Assembly (NCBI GenBank): GCA_038212445.1
Contig: JBBQUM010000008.1
Span: 1-64,000, forward strand
Direction of reading: 5' to 3'
Source of the DNA: TMP-7 sp038212445
GTDB taxonomy: Bacteria; Acidobacteriota; Terriglobia; Bryobacterales; Bryobacteraceae
Length of the DNA stretch: 64,000 nt
Below the pieces are notes generated by a model, which saw only the letters and a program-made list of their open reading frames with translations, was not told the DNA's origin and searched no databases. Shown here in pieces: positions 28,081 to 37,137 of this stretch. A program made the translations under genes and the position numbers. Within the stretch, counting starts at the first letter, position 1. Each line of letters begins with the position of its first letter.

Positions 28081-29391
28081 CTAGTGAGTGCCGGCGCTGC
28101 TTCGCTTAATGAGGTCGACTGCATTCTGAATGTAAATCTCGCCGGTCATCTCGCCGAGCGACGTGCGCGAGATGTACCGGTATGCCGGAAAGCTGTTGAA
28201 GTCGACCTTCGTCAAGATGTAGCCGAACGCGTCGTTGGTGAGGCCGAAGAGGAAGTTATGCTCGCCCTTCATCTGACGCTTCACGTAGAAGCCGATGTTG
28301 GGCAGCGCCTCGCCCGGAATCGTGAGAATTTGCGCGGTACCGAGGTTCACCAGGTTCATGCGAGTGGTGACTGAATGATCCGGATTGCGCGGATACTTCA
28401 GCGGCGAAAGCTCAACCACTGCCCACATCTCGCTCGACTCCACCGGGAACCGGACTTCTGAAACCAGGTTCCGCACCACCGGCGTCTTCTGCCACGGGGC
28501 GTCCGCGATAATCCGCAAGGACTCGTTCGCCAGCAATTCGCCGATCCTCTGACATTCCTCCCACGTCCGGCTGTCTTTCCAATACGCCCGCAGGGTATCG
28601 CGAGGCTGATCGAGGTTGCGATTGTCGGCGGTGACCATGCCGCCCTGCGCGCCATTCATGAAAATCGCGATACCACCGGCGCCCTTCTCCACGCGATCGT
28701 ACAAGGGTCCCACCAGGTCAGGACTGAGAATCCCCAGACCGCTGCCCAGCACCTCAGGGTGGATCGCGAAGTTCACCAGGGTGGCGATCGGCTTGCCATC
28801 CAGACCCTGTACCTGCAGAACACCGGCGCGACGATCGTAGAGGTCCGGAGCGTAGTAGTTGTAAGCGATCTTCCCTTTCGCCTCACCCGACGCAACGCGC
28901 AGTTCAGCCGGTTGCATGTGATCGAGCGCATCGTTCACCGCAGCGGCCACCTGCTCGGTCTCGAACTTCATGTATTCAAGCGAGCCCGTGTGCCCGCCCT
29001 TGCCGTCCGGATAGGCATAGGAATCCGGCGCGCTATGGGTATGCGTGGAGCCGATTAGGATTCGCTCAGGCGCGAGTCGCGGGACCATGGCCCGCGCCCG
29101 ATCGCCCAATGCCGAAGGAAAGCCGAGCGAGTCGATACTGACCACGGCGACGGTCTCGTTGCCCGCCCGGAACACCACCGCGCGCGTGGTCAACTCGCCT
29201 TGTTTAGCAGTCGACGGATGGGGAGTCCCCATGCCACCGCTCACCGGCAGCAGCGGGTCGGGAGTGATGTTGCGCTTGGCGGCGCCCGCCTCGAAAGCGG
29301 GCTTCGACTGTGCCCAGGCGGCTGATCCACCGGCAGCGCTCAGAAGAACGATCAGACAGAAAGCAGTTCTCGTCGCAATAGAGAATTTCAT
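28081..29391 (-). CDS. Secreted neutral/alkaline ceramidase-like hydrolase
   Basis: A 436-residue exported enzyme with signal peptide (TAFCLIVLLSAAGGSAAWA). It shows the N-terminal features of the neutral ceramidase family: FEAGAAKRNITPD, ETVAVVSIDSLGFPS, the metal-binding GSTHTHSAPDSY, LVNFAIHPEVLG and FMNGAQGGM. Ceramidases cleave the amide of ceramide; here the protein is much shorter than typical enzymes (about 650 residues) and lacks the C-terminal Ig-like domain, so another amide or ester substrate is possible. It is divergent from the TonB receptor gene, sharing a 56-base promoter region. Confidence 0.8.
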   Translation of the reverse strand: MKFSIATRTAFCLIVLLSAAGGSAAWAQSKPAFEAGAAKRNITPDPLLPVSGGMGTPHPSTAKQGELTTRAVVFRAGNETVAVVSIDSLGFPSALGDRARAMVPRLAPERILIGSTHTHSAPDSYAYPDGKGGHTGSLEYMKFETEQVAAAVNDALDHMQPAELRVASGEAKGKIAYNYYAPDLYDRRAGVLQVQGLDGKPIATLVNFAIHPEVLGSGLGILSPDLVGPLYDRVEKGAGGIAIFMNGAQGGMVTADNRNLDQPRDTLRAYWKDSRTWEECQRIGELLANESLRIIADAPWQKTPVVRNLVSEVRFPVESSEMWAVVELSPLKYPRNPDHSVTTRMNLVNLGTAQILTIPGEALPNIGFYVKRQMKGEHNFLFGLTNDAFGYILTKVDFNSFPAYRYISRTSLGEMTGEIYIQNAVDLIKRSSAGTH

Positions 29392-29447
29392 CTTGAGTGG
29401 GTCCAACGGACAGTCTACTCCCAAGTCCGATGCCGCTGTGACGCCCC

Positions 29448-32072
29448 GTGAGATTATTGACCTTGCGACGCGCAATTCATTTGGCGGCAGCGCTGACGCC
29501 CTTCCTGGCGCTGATTGCGCTCGCACAACCACCTCCAGAAAAGCCAGTTCCAGCAGCCACCGCCGACTCTCCCGAGAACCGCAAGCGTGTCGAGTTGAAT
29601 CTTCTTGGCAAGGAGGATGCATCCGCCGGGGAGAGCCGCCGGAACGAGAACATCCAGTTCAATCTCATCGACAACAATGCCCTGAAAGAGCTCAACCTCA
29701 GGCTCGGCGCTACGGCCACGGTCATCGACGCATTCCTGCCCGACCGCGGCTACTTCGGCGGGGAGTTCGGGCGGCCCGCCACCGCCACACTGCACTTGAA
29801 ATCATTCAGCGCATCGCAATGGCACGGCAGCGTCTTTGAAAGCCACCAGACCAGCATCTTCAGCGCTCGTTCCTTCTTTCAGGTCGGCGGCGTGCTGCCT
29901 GCGCATGATAACCGCTACGGATTCTCCACCGGCTTCGCGCCCTGGAAGAACTCCTATCTTTCGCTGCATGGTGGACAGGACAACATCCGCGGCAGTGTGA
30001 ACGGCAACGTGCTCGTCCCGCTACCGGAAGAGCGCACGCCTTTGGTCGCCGACCCTGCACTACGACAGATCGTGACCCGCTTTCTTTCCGGTTACCCGGC
30101 CGCGCTCCCCAACCGTCCAGACATCAATCCACGGCAGTTGAACACCAACGCGCCCCAGAGGATCGACGACCGCGATGCCTCCATGATGCTTGAGCAGGAC
30201 TTCACCTCCCGCGACCGTGTCATGTCGAGCTACCAGTTCATCGGACAAGTCGTCGACGCCTTTCAGTTCGTCGCCGGCCAGAATCCCAACACCGATACCA
30301 AATCGCATCGCGCGCGCCTTACCTGGACGCGTCAGTGGACCAGCGCCACGAGCACATCCGTCTCCGCCGGCTTCGATCGCATTGGTTCGCTGCTCGTGCC
30401 TGACTCCACTTCGCCAGGACCTACCATCGCGGTGTCCGGACTCACCACGCTTGGACCGTCCGCCGTCATTCCCATCAACCGCGCCTTCAATACCTTTCGC
30501 TACGAAGCAGGCCTGGTTGCTCTCCGCGGGCATCATACCTTGACGGCGGGCGCCGGACTCCTTCGCCGCCAGGACAATGGCGCCGAGGTGGACGCCCATC
30601 GTGGATACTTTGCTTTCAGCGGCGACTTTGGGCGATCGGGCATCAACAATCTCCGCTACGGCACGCCTTCTCAATACATTGACTCGGTGGGCGACGTACA
30701 TCGCGGCTTCCGCCAGTGGATGCCAGTGTTCTATGCAGGCGACAACTGGAAGGTAACGCCGGACTTCACATTGAACTTCGGCATCAGGTATGAGCCCGCG
30801 GGGCGGCCCAGCGAAGTGAATGGACTGAACGCAATCCCCTACGGGTGCGACTGCAACAACATTGCTCCCCGCTTTGGATTCGCTTACCGGCTGCCCGCCC
30901 GCTGGGGCGTCATGCGGGGCGCTTATGGACTGCAGTATGGCGACATCTTCCCGGTGACGTATTCACAGGTGCGCTTCTCGCCGCCGGGCAGCGTCAAGTT
31001 GGTGGTTCAAACACCCGATCTGCTCGATCCGTTCGGAGGCCTGAAACAAGGAGGTGAGTCTCCCGACGTTCGCGGCAACCTTTATCTCCTCGATCCGAAA
31101 CTCGCCACGCCTTACTCGAGCCAGTACAACTTCAGCTGGGAACCGGAAATCGTAAGAGGATGGCGCCTCCAGCTCGGCTACGTCGGCAGCCGTTCAAACA
31201 AGCTGCTCATCATGTGGTACTTGAACCGCGCTCAGCCCGTCGCGAACATTCCCCAGACCACTGCCACTATCAACGCTCGGCGCGCCAATCCCGACCTCGC
31301 CGAAATTCGATACGTGCTCAATGGATCCTGCGGCTACTTCGATGCCGGACGCGCAACGCTGCTTGCTCCGCGCACCCACGGGATAACGGTGGAACTGGTG
31401 TACACGCTGAGCAAAGCCATTGACCTGGGCGCCGACTATACCAACACTGCCTACGACGCCGACTCGCGCTTGTCGCGCAGCCAGTGGGAATTTGAAACGC
31501 AAAAGGATCGGCGCGCTCTCTCCCGCTTCGATCAACCACATTCGTTTCTGATCCGGACCAGCTACGACATTCCCGGAAAAAGGTCAGGCTGGATAGGGCG
31601 TCTCAGCAACCAGTGGACGGCGTCGGCGGTGTGGCTTCTGCGCAACGGAACGCCATTCACAATCACCACCCTCGACAGTCCCGGATACGGCAACGTCGAC
31701 GGCAGCGGCAACGATCGTCCCAACCTGCTCGCTCCGTCGATCCTCGGACGCGTCGTCGGCAATCCGGATACGTCTGCCGGCCTGCTACCTGTTACGGCGT
31801 TCGCCTACATGGCCCCCACCGATCACGGCGGCAACCTCGGCGCGAATACGTTTAGGCGCGGCGGGATTCGTAACCTCAATGCTGCCGTGGCTAAGACCTG
31901 GCCGATCCGCGCCGAAGCTCGACTAACCTTTCGCGCGGAGTCGATCAACTTGACCAATACTCCTCAATTCGCCGAACCCGGCAGTGTGTTGGGAAATCCG
32001 GAATTCGGCACCATCACCAACACCTTGAATGACGGCCGCACGTTCCGCTTCACGCTTACCGCGGCCTGGTAA
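29448..32072 (+). CDS. Oar-like TonB-dependent outer-membrane receptor
   Basis: An 874-residue outer-membrane protein starting at GTG 29448 with a signal sequence (AIHLAAALTPFLALIALA). It has a short plug-like part (LIDNNALKELNLRLGATATV) and a long beta barrel with many alternating strands, ending in FRFTLTAAW, an aromatic C-terminal residue as expected for barrel insertion. It lacks the usual N-terminal carboxypeptidase-regulatory domain found in the larger receptor at 52556. Such proteins import large ligands using TonB. The ligand is unknown; the divergent ceramidase-like gene may act on the same substrate. Confidence 0.83.
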   Translation: MRLLTLRRAIHLAAALTPFLALIALAQPPPEKPVPAATADSPENRKRVELNLLGKEDASAGESRRNENIQFNLIDNNALKELNLRLGATATVIDAFLPDRGYFGGEFGRPATATLHLKSFSASQWHGSVFESHQTSIFSARSFFQVGGVLPAHDNRYGFSTGFAPWKNSYLSLHGGQDNIRGSVNGNVLVPLPEERTPLVADPALRQIVTRFLSGYPAALPNRPDINPRQLNTNAPQRIDDRDASMMLEQDFTSRDRVMSSYQFIGQVVDAFQFVAGQNPNTDTKSHRARLTWTRQWTSATSTSVSAGFDRIGSLLVPDSTSPGPTIAVSGLTTLGPSAVIPINRAFNTFRYEAGLVALRGHHTLTAGAGLLRRQDNGAEVDAHRGYFAFSGDFGRSGINNLRYGTPSQYIDSVGDVHRGFRQWMPVFYAGDNWKVTPDFTLNFGIRYEPAGRPSEVNGLNAIPYGCDCNNIAPRFGFAYRLPARWGVMRGAYGLQYGDIFPVTYSQVRFSPPGSVKLVVQTPDLLDPFGGLKQGGESPDVRGNLYLLDPKLATPYSSQYNFSWEPEIVRGWRLQLGYVGSRSNKLLIMWYLNRAQPVANIPQTTATINARRANPDLAEIRYVLNGSCGYFDAGRATLLAPRTHGITVELVYTLSKAIDLGADYTNTAYDADSRLSRSQWEFETQKDRRALSRFDQPHSFLIRTSYDIPGKRSGWIGRLSNQWTASAVWLLRNGTPFTITTLDSPGYGNVDGSGNDRPNLLAPSILGRVVGNPDTSAGLLPVTAFAYMAPTDHGGNLGANTFRRGGIRNLNAAVAKTWPIRAEARLTFRAESINLTNTPQFAEPGSVLGNPEFGTITNTLNDGRTFRFTLTAAW

Positions 32073-32084
32073 CCGCGTTCGACG

Positions 32085-32115
32085 ATTTTTATACTTTCTT
32101 TATACCCGCACCCCC
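32085..32115 (+). promoter_or_regulatory. Predicted KdpE operator
   Basis: The sequence between the receptor and the next operon contains TTTATACTTTCTTTATACC followed by C-rich bases. It closely resembles the KdpE-binding site of the E. coli kdpFABC promoter, which I recall as TTTATACTTTTTTTACACC followed by C-rich bases. A TTGATA, a possible -35, follows at 32120-32125. The operon downstream encodes a KdpE homologue, so self-regulation by KdpE is the natural inference. Confidence 0.75.
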
Positions 32116-32161
32116 GATCTTGATACGGCCTTTACGCCGTTCCAAATAGCCTGAAGGTGCG

Positions 32162-32701
32162 GTGACAAGCAATTCCCCCAACGTACTGATCGCAGAAGCG
32201 GTTCACACGGGTCAAACCAATCCCCCGCCCCGCCTGAACCTTCACGTGATCTTCACCAACCCCGCGGGAACCCGGTGCGCGCTCAGTGCAACAGAAAAAT
32301 TTGGCGAGGGCCTCGACATCTGTGTGAATCTCGTCGTCGCGCAGGTGGTGCCCTATCCGCTCCCGCTCGACGAGCCGGATATTTCGCGCGCCTTTACCAC
32401 CCGGCACCTGCTTCAGTTGGTGGCGGCCGCCGAAAGCGACATACGGGTGCGCGTCCAACTCTGCCGCGACCGTACCAGCGCCATCCTTGCCGCTCTTCCT
32501 CCGCGATCCATCGTCCTGATTGGCGACCGCGGCCGCCGGTGGTGGCCCGGACCGGGAGAACGCCTCGCGCGTCGGCTCCGGCGCGACGGCCACAAAGTGA
32601 TCCTCATTGATTCCCGGCATCCTTCGCAGGCGGCTGCCCTAGTGCAATTCAACGAGTTACAGAAACATGAATATTCCGACACTGTCCACCACACCTATTA
32701 G
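32162..32701 (+). CDS. Small USP-like protein of the Kdp-type operon
   Basis: A 179-residue soluble protein starting at GTG 32162 (AAGG upstream), first gene of the operon behind the KdpE box. It contains two alpha/beta segments with universal-stress-protein flavour (LNLHVIFTNPAGTRCA, CVNLVVAQVVPYPLP, SIVLIGDRGRRWWPGPGERL, GHKVILIDSRHP). The RRWW segment recalls the USP region of full-length KdpD, a domain missing from the short sensor kinase encoded further down. It may be a detached regulatory domain. Its 3' end overlaps the transporter gene by 35 bases. Confidence 0.65.
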   Translation: MTSNSPNVLIAEAVHTGQTNPPPRLNLHVIFTNPAGTRCALSATEKFGEGLDICVNLVVAQVVPYPLPLDEPDISRAFTTRHLLQLVAAAESDIRVRVQLCRDRTSAILAALPPRSIVLIGDRGRRWWPGPGERLARRLRRDGHKVILIDSRHPSQAAALVQFNELQKHEYSDTVHHTY

Positions 32702-34907
32702 TCCCGAACTGCCGGCCAGGCACACAGCCAAGGTAGTGGTGGCCACCACCGTCGCGCTGACGTTTATTACGTTCTGGCAGGCGGCCGCCATCGTGTTAAA
32801 TGACTTGGCCTCGACGATGTTCTATATCGGCGGCATCACCGAGCAAGCCATTGGAAAGCCGGCGCCCTGGATGGTGCTGGCAGTCATGCTGTTCAGCTTT
32901 GCCGTCCGCTCGGTTTACATGGAAAGCTGCGGCATGTTTGTGCGCGGCGGCGTGTACGTCGTGGTCCGCGACAGCATTGGATCGACGATGGCCAAGCTGT
33001 CGGTCTCGTCCCTCGTTGTCGACTACATCCTAACGGGACCCATCAGCGCGGTCAGCGCCGGCCAGTACCTGGGACGGCTGCTCAATGAGTTTGCTGAGTC
33101 TCTCCGCAGTACTTTCCATACCGACCCAAATACTTTCGCTGTCTTCTTCAGCATTGTCGTCACTGGATACTTCTGGTGGAGCAACATTAAGGGCGTCCCC
33201 GAGTCCAGCCACAAGGCACTACGCATTATGCAGATCACTACCGTCATGGTGCTGATCCTGCTCGTCTGGTGTCCTTTGACCATTGCTTTACGCGGAGGCG
33301 CTCCACTGCCTCCTCTCCCTACGCCCTCCAACCTGCATCTCACCGATGCGTCGCTCGGCTGGTTTGCCGGTTCGTTTTGGGCCAAGCTTTCCTTCGTCAT
33401 CATGCTGGTGGCCGCCGGGCATTCCCTACTCGCGATGAGCGGCTTCGAAACTCTGGCGCAGGTCTATCGCGAGGTGGCTTACCCGAAACTGAAGAACTTG
33501 CGGATCACGGCCAACATCGTCTGTACCTACGCGGTGATGAGCACAGGGGTAATCTCCATCTTCGCCGTGATGATCATCCCGGACGCCGTGCGGAGTCAGT
33601 ATTACGACAACATGATCGGCGGCCTGGCGATGAATCTCGCGGGACCGTCGGTGCTCAAACTTGGCTTCCACGTATTCGTCGTGTTTGTCGGCGTCCTGAT
33701 TCTCTCCGGCGCCGTGAATACTTCTCTCATCGGCGTGAACGGCGTCCTGAACCGGGTCGCCGAGGACGGCGTTCTGCTCGATTGGTTCCGGCGCCCTCAC
33801 AGTAAGTTCGGCACCACCTACCGGATCATCAACATGATGGCGATCCTCCAGATCCTCACCATCATCACCAGCCGCGGCGACGTCTACCTGCTCGGTGAAG
33901 CGTACGCGTTCGGTGTGGTTTGGAGCTTCGCCCTAAAGGCGCTGGGCGTTCTGGTATTGCGCTATCAGCGTCACGACCAGGAGTACAAGATGCCCTTCAA
34001 CATCAATTTCAAGGGCGTACAGATTCCGATTGGACTCGGCGCAACCACTATGGCGCTGTTCCTGGTGGCCGTGGCGAACCTGTTCTCAAAACGAATCGCC
34101 ACCATCTACGGCGTATCCTTCACCATCGTCCTCTACGTGCTGTTCCTGGTTAGCGAACGCATTAATGCTCGTCATAGCGCCGAGCACCGGACTGACCTGG
34201 AGAAGTTCAATCTCGACCATCAGGCCCAGGTAAGCGCGGAGACTTTAAAAGCTCGGCCGGGATGCGTGCTGGTAGCCGCCCGCGATTATCAACGCATGTT
34301 CCACCTCCAAAAGGTGCTTGAGAAGACCAACCTGAAGCGTCACGACATCGTGGTGATGACCGTGCGCCCCCTCTCCGCGGGCGCAGCCGAGTATGACCTG
34401 CGCGACGATCAGTTATTCGCCGGCTACGAACAGGAATTGTTCTCGCACGTCGTTTCCATGGCCGAAAAGCAGGGCAAGCCGGTGGAATTGCTGGTCGTCC
34501 CCGCCGTCGACCCTTTCGACGCAATGGTGCAGACGGCGGCGGCGCTCAAAGCCTCCCGACTCGTGGCGGGTGTATCCCCACGCATGACCTCCGAAGAACT
34601 GGCCAGGCGAATTGGCCAGGCTTGGGAAAACCTGCCGGCACCTCGCCATGCCTTCTCGCTCGAGGTCACTCATCCGGACCGCCAATCGATGTACGTTAAC
34701 CTTGGACCCCACCCGCCGCGTCTCTGGCCCGAGGATCTCGACCGTCTGCACAATCTGTGGCTCAAGCTCACGGAGCGTCATGGTCTAGGGGCGGATCTCC
34801 ACCACCGCGATGTGGTCGGGGTGGCGCTCCGTCGCCTTGAGGAAGAGCTGGAAAGCGAAGCTAGTGACGATGTCGTCAAGTCGGTGCAGAAAGCCATGCG
34901 CCGCTAG
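32667..34907 (+). CDS. APC-superfamily transporter with C-terminal USP-like domain (probable K+ importer, KimA-like)
   Basis: A 746-residue protein: about twelve transmembrane helices (residues 25-500) followed by a cytoplasmic domain (about 505-740) with USP-like alternation (PGCVLVAARDYQRMF, HDIVVMTVRPLS, PVELLVVPAVDPFD). The first helix region WQAAAIVLNDLASTMFYIGG resembles the D...Y pattern at the ion site of KimA/Kup-type potassium transporters. General annotation would say amino acid permease. Its position between a KdpE operator and kdpDE-like genes, with no kdpFABC present, supports potassium uptake as the role; this is inference. Confidence 0.8.
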   Translation: MNIPTLSTTPISPELPARHTAKVVVATTVALTFITFWQAAAIVLNDLASTMFYIGGITEQAIGKPAPWMVLAVMLFSFAVRSVYMESCGMFVRGGVYVVVRDSIGSTMAKLSVSSLVVDYILTGPISAVSAGQYLGRLLNEFAESLRSTFHTDPNTFAVFFSIVVTGYFWWSNIKGVPESSHKALRIMQITTVMVLILLVWCPLTIALRGGAPLPPLPTPSNLHLTDASLGWFAGSFWAKLSFVIMLVAAGHSLLAMSGFETLAQVYREVAYPKLKNLRITANIVCTYAVMSTGVISIFAVMIIPDAVRSQYYDNMIGGLAMNLAGPSVLKLGFHVFVVFVGVLILSGAVNTSLIGVNGVLNRVAEDGVLLDWFRRPHSKFGTTYRIINMMAILQILTIITSRGDVYLLGEAYAFGVVWSFALKALGVLVLRYQRHDQEYKMPFNINFKGVQIPIGLGATTMALFLVAVANLFSKRIATIYGVSFTIVLYVLFLVSERINARHSAEHRTDLEKFNLDHQAQVSAETLKARPGCVLVAARDYQRMFHLQKVLEKTNLKRHDIVVMTVRPLSAGAAEYDLRDDQLFAGYEQELFSHVVSMAEKQGKPVELLVVPAVDPFDAMVQTAAALKASRLVAGVSPRMTSEELARRIGQAWENLPAPRHAFSLEVTHPDRQSMYVNLGPHPPRLWPEDLDRLHNLWLKLTERHGLGADLHHRDVVGVALRRLEEELESEASDDVVKSVQKAMRR

Positions 34908-34930
34908 ATTCAGGCGGTGCGCATCATAAT

Positions 34931-36436
34931 GTGAATGTGAACGAACGGAGGGCTGACGGCGAGCGTTGGTACGAGTTGGTCCTCATGGCGGGCTTAGTGA
35001 TCGCCGCCACCATCGTTTCAGTAGTGCTCCGCCCCCACATCGCGGCCACCAAATTGGCCATGGTCTACTTGCTCGGGGTAGTGGCTATTTCCACGCGCTG
35101 CAGCCGGCCCATATCGGTGCTCGGCAGCTTCCTGAGCGTGGGCGCATTCGACTTTTTCTGCGTCCCGCCTTACCTGACGTTGCGGGTTTCCGACTATGGC
35201 GAACTGATCACCTTCGCCGGTATGCTGGCCGTGGCTTTGGTGATCAGCACGCAAACGGCACGCATCCGGTTGCAGGCTACCGACGCTCTTGACCGCGAGG
35301 CTCGAACCAGCGCTCTCTACCGGTTGTCCCACCGGCTTGCCGCCGAGCCTCGCCTGTTTGATGCAGCCACCACCGCCGCCGAAGTCGCGGAAGAACTCTT
35401 CCATGTGCCGGTCACGATCTTTCTCCCGGAAGACGGAAAGATCACTTTTCGCCGCCGGACTTCCGACTCACTCTTGATCCCAACTTCGGAGGAAGCCGTA
35501 GCGCAGTGGGCGTTGGATAACCGGCAGAAGACTGGTTTCGGTACTGCGAGCATGAAAGATGCCACCGCCATGTATCTTCCGCTCAGCGGCATCAAGGGCG
35601 CAGTCGGCGTGATGGCTGTGCTTTACGGCACTCAAGGCAGAACCCCGACTGCCGAGCAGCAAAGCTTCCTCGATGCGTTTGCCGACCATGCCGGATTGGC
35701 CATGGAGCGCACCCTCAGCCAGCACGCCGCCAGCGAAACTCGCGTGAAGATGCGGACCGAGGAACTGCGCAGTTCACTGCTGAGTACCGTCTCGCATGAC
35801 CTCCGCACGCCGCTCGCGTCCATCACCGGCGCCGCTTCCACGCTCAGATCCCAGGACGAGAAGCTGTCCCCCGAAACCCGTAGAGAGTTGCTCGACAGTA
35901 TTTCGGAGGAGGCCGAGAGGCTCGGTCGCTTAGTGCGGAATCTGCTCGACATGACGCGACTTCAGTCCGGCGTCGAACTGCGGCTGGAATTGTGCCCTAT
36001 CGAGGAGATCGTCGGTGCGGCACTGCAACGCATCGACTCTCAGCTAACCAATCGGAAACTCGCCATACACCTTCCCGAGTCACTTCCGCCCGTATCCGTG
36101 GACGACGTGTTGCTCGGCCAAGTGATTACCAATCTGGTTGAAAACGCTGTGAAGTACACGCCCTCCGACACTGAGATCGAAATCTTCGCCGCCGCCGAGA
36201 ACGATACCTTGACCCTCGAGGTTCGCGACCGTGGGCCTGGATTCAAGGAAGGTGACGAGTTTCGGATCTTCGAAAAGTTCTATCGAGGAAAGTCTGAAGG
36301 TGTGCGCGGCGCCGGTCTTGGCCTCGCTATCTGCCGCGCCATCGTCGAGGCCCATCACGGTACCATTCAAGCGTTCAGCCGCTCCGGCGGCGGTGCGATC
36401 TTTCGCATTTGCCTGCCCCTGGGGCCCACCGAATGA
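34931..36436 (+). CDS. Short KdpD-type sensor histidine kinase
   Basis: This 501-residue protein corresponds to the C-terminal half of KdpD. It has four membrane helices of the DUF4118 type (LVLMAGLVIAATIVSVVL, AMVYLLGVVAIS, VLGSFLSVGAFDFFCVPPY, LITFAGMLAVALVIS), a GAF domain, a HisKA domain with the phospho-acceptor His in VSHDLRTPLASITGA, and a HATPase (NLVENAVKYTP, GAGLGLAICRAIV). It lacks the N-terminal KdpD sensor and USP domains of the roughly 900-residue enterobacterial protein. It should respond to potassium or osmotic stress and phosphorylate the KdpE encoded next, whose ATG overlaps its stop. Confidence 0.9.
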   Translation: MNVNERRADGERWYELVLMAGLVIAATIVSVVLRPHIAATKLAMVYLLGVVAISTRCSRPISVLGSFLSVGAFDFFCVPPYLTLRVSDYGELITFAGMLAVALVISTQTARIRLQATDALDREARTSALYRLSHRLAAEPRLFDAATTAAEVAEELFHVPVTIFLPEDGKITFRRRTSDSLLIPTSEEAVAQWALDNRQKTGFGTASMKDATAMYLPLSGIKGAVGVMAVLYGTQGRTPTAEQQSFLDAFADHAGLAMERTLSQHAASETRVKMRTEELRSSLLSTVSHDLRTPLASITGAASTLRSQDEKLSPETRRELLDSISEEAERLGRLVRNLLDMTRLQSGVELRLELCPIEEIVGAALQRIDSQLTNRKLAIHLPESLPPVSVDDVLLGQVITNLVENAVKYTPSDTEIEIFAAAENDTLTLEVRDRGPGFKEGDEFRIFEKFYRGKSEGVRGAGLGLAICRAIVEAHHGTIQAFSRSGGGAIFRICLPLGPTE

Positions 36437-37125
36437 AACCACTCATTCTTCTGATCGAGGACGATCCACAAATCCGCCGCTTCCTCCGCGCTTCGCTCGT
36501 TGCTGAGGAGTATCAATTGCACGAGGCCGCCACTGCTGCCGATGGCATTGCACAGGCAGAGGCACGCCGGCCTGATCTGCTTTTACTCGATTTAGGACTG
36601 CCCGATCTCGACGGATTCGAAGTCATTCGCCGAGTGCGCACCTCAACCCAGGCGCCCATTGTGATCCTGTCGGCGCGCGGCCAGGAACAGGATAAAATCG
36701 CCGCTCTTGATCTCGGCGCCGACGACTACGTGGAAAAACCCTTTGCCGTGGGCGAACTGCTGGCACGCATCCGTGCCGCGCTGCGCCGCGCCGCTGCGGC
36801 AGGCCGCGACAACAGCGAGCTGATCTTCCGTTTCGGCCGTGTCGAAGTAGATGTCGATAAACGAATCGCCAAGGTGGACGGGGAGGAGATCCACCTCACG
36901 CCCAATGAATACCGGCTTCTGCACGTGCTGATTCAGAATCCCGGCAAGGTGCTTACCCAGCGGCTTCTCCTGAACGAAGTATGGGGCCCGAATCATACCG
37001 ATCAGGCCCAGTACCTGCGTGTCTACATCGCTCAACTGCGGCGCAAGCTGGAGTTGGATCCGGCCCGCCCCAAACACCTTCAGACCGAACCAGGCGTAGG
37101 CTACCGCCTGGTGGTGGACGGCTGA
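36433..37125 (+). CDS. kdpE: KdpE-type response regulator
   Basis: A 230-residue OmpR-family response regulator with a receiver domain (acidic pocket LIEDDPQIRRFL, phospho-acceptor Asp in LLLLDLGLPDLDG, Lys in VEKPF) and a winged-helix DNA-binding domain (HLTPNEYRLLHVLIQNPGKV, LNEVWGPN, RVYIAQLRRKLELDPARPKH). The similarity to E. coli KdpE is unusually strong over the whole length. ATG 36433 overlaps the kinase stop as ATGA. It probably binds the Kdp-like box at 32085-32115. Confidence 0.92.
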   Translation: MKPLILLIEDDPQIRRFLRASLVAEEYQLHEAATAADGIAQAEARRPDLLLLDLGLPDLDGFEVIRRVRTSTQAPIVILSARGQEQDKIAALDLGADDYVEKPFAVGELLARIRAALRRAAAAGRDNSELIFRFGRVEVDVDKRIAKVDGEEIHLTPNEYRLLHVLIQNPGKVLTQRLLLNEVWGPNHTDQAQYLRVYIAQLRRKLELDPARPKHLQTEPGVGYRLVVDG

Positions 37126-37137
37126 TCCAGCGTCCCT

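Noticed and set aside
32667..34907. Plain amino acid permease
   Set aside because: The APC fold alone would suggest this, but the KdpE-like box, the kdpDE-like neighbours and the USP-like tail fit potassium transport better; kept as an alternative.
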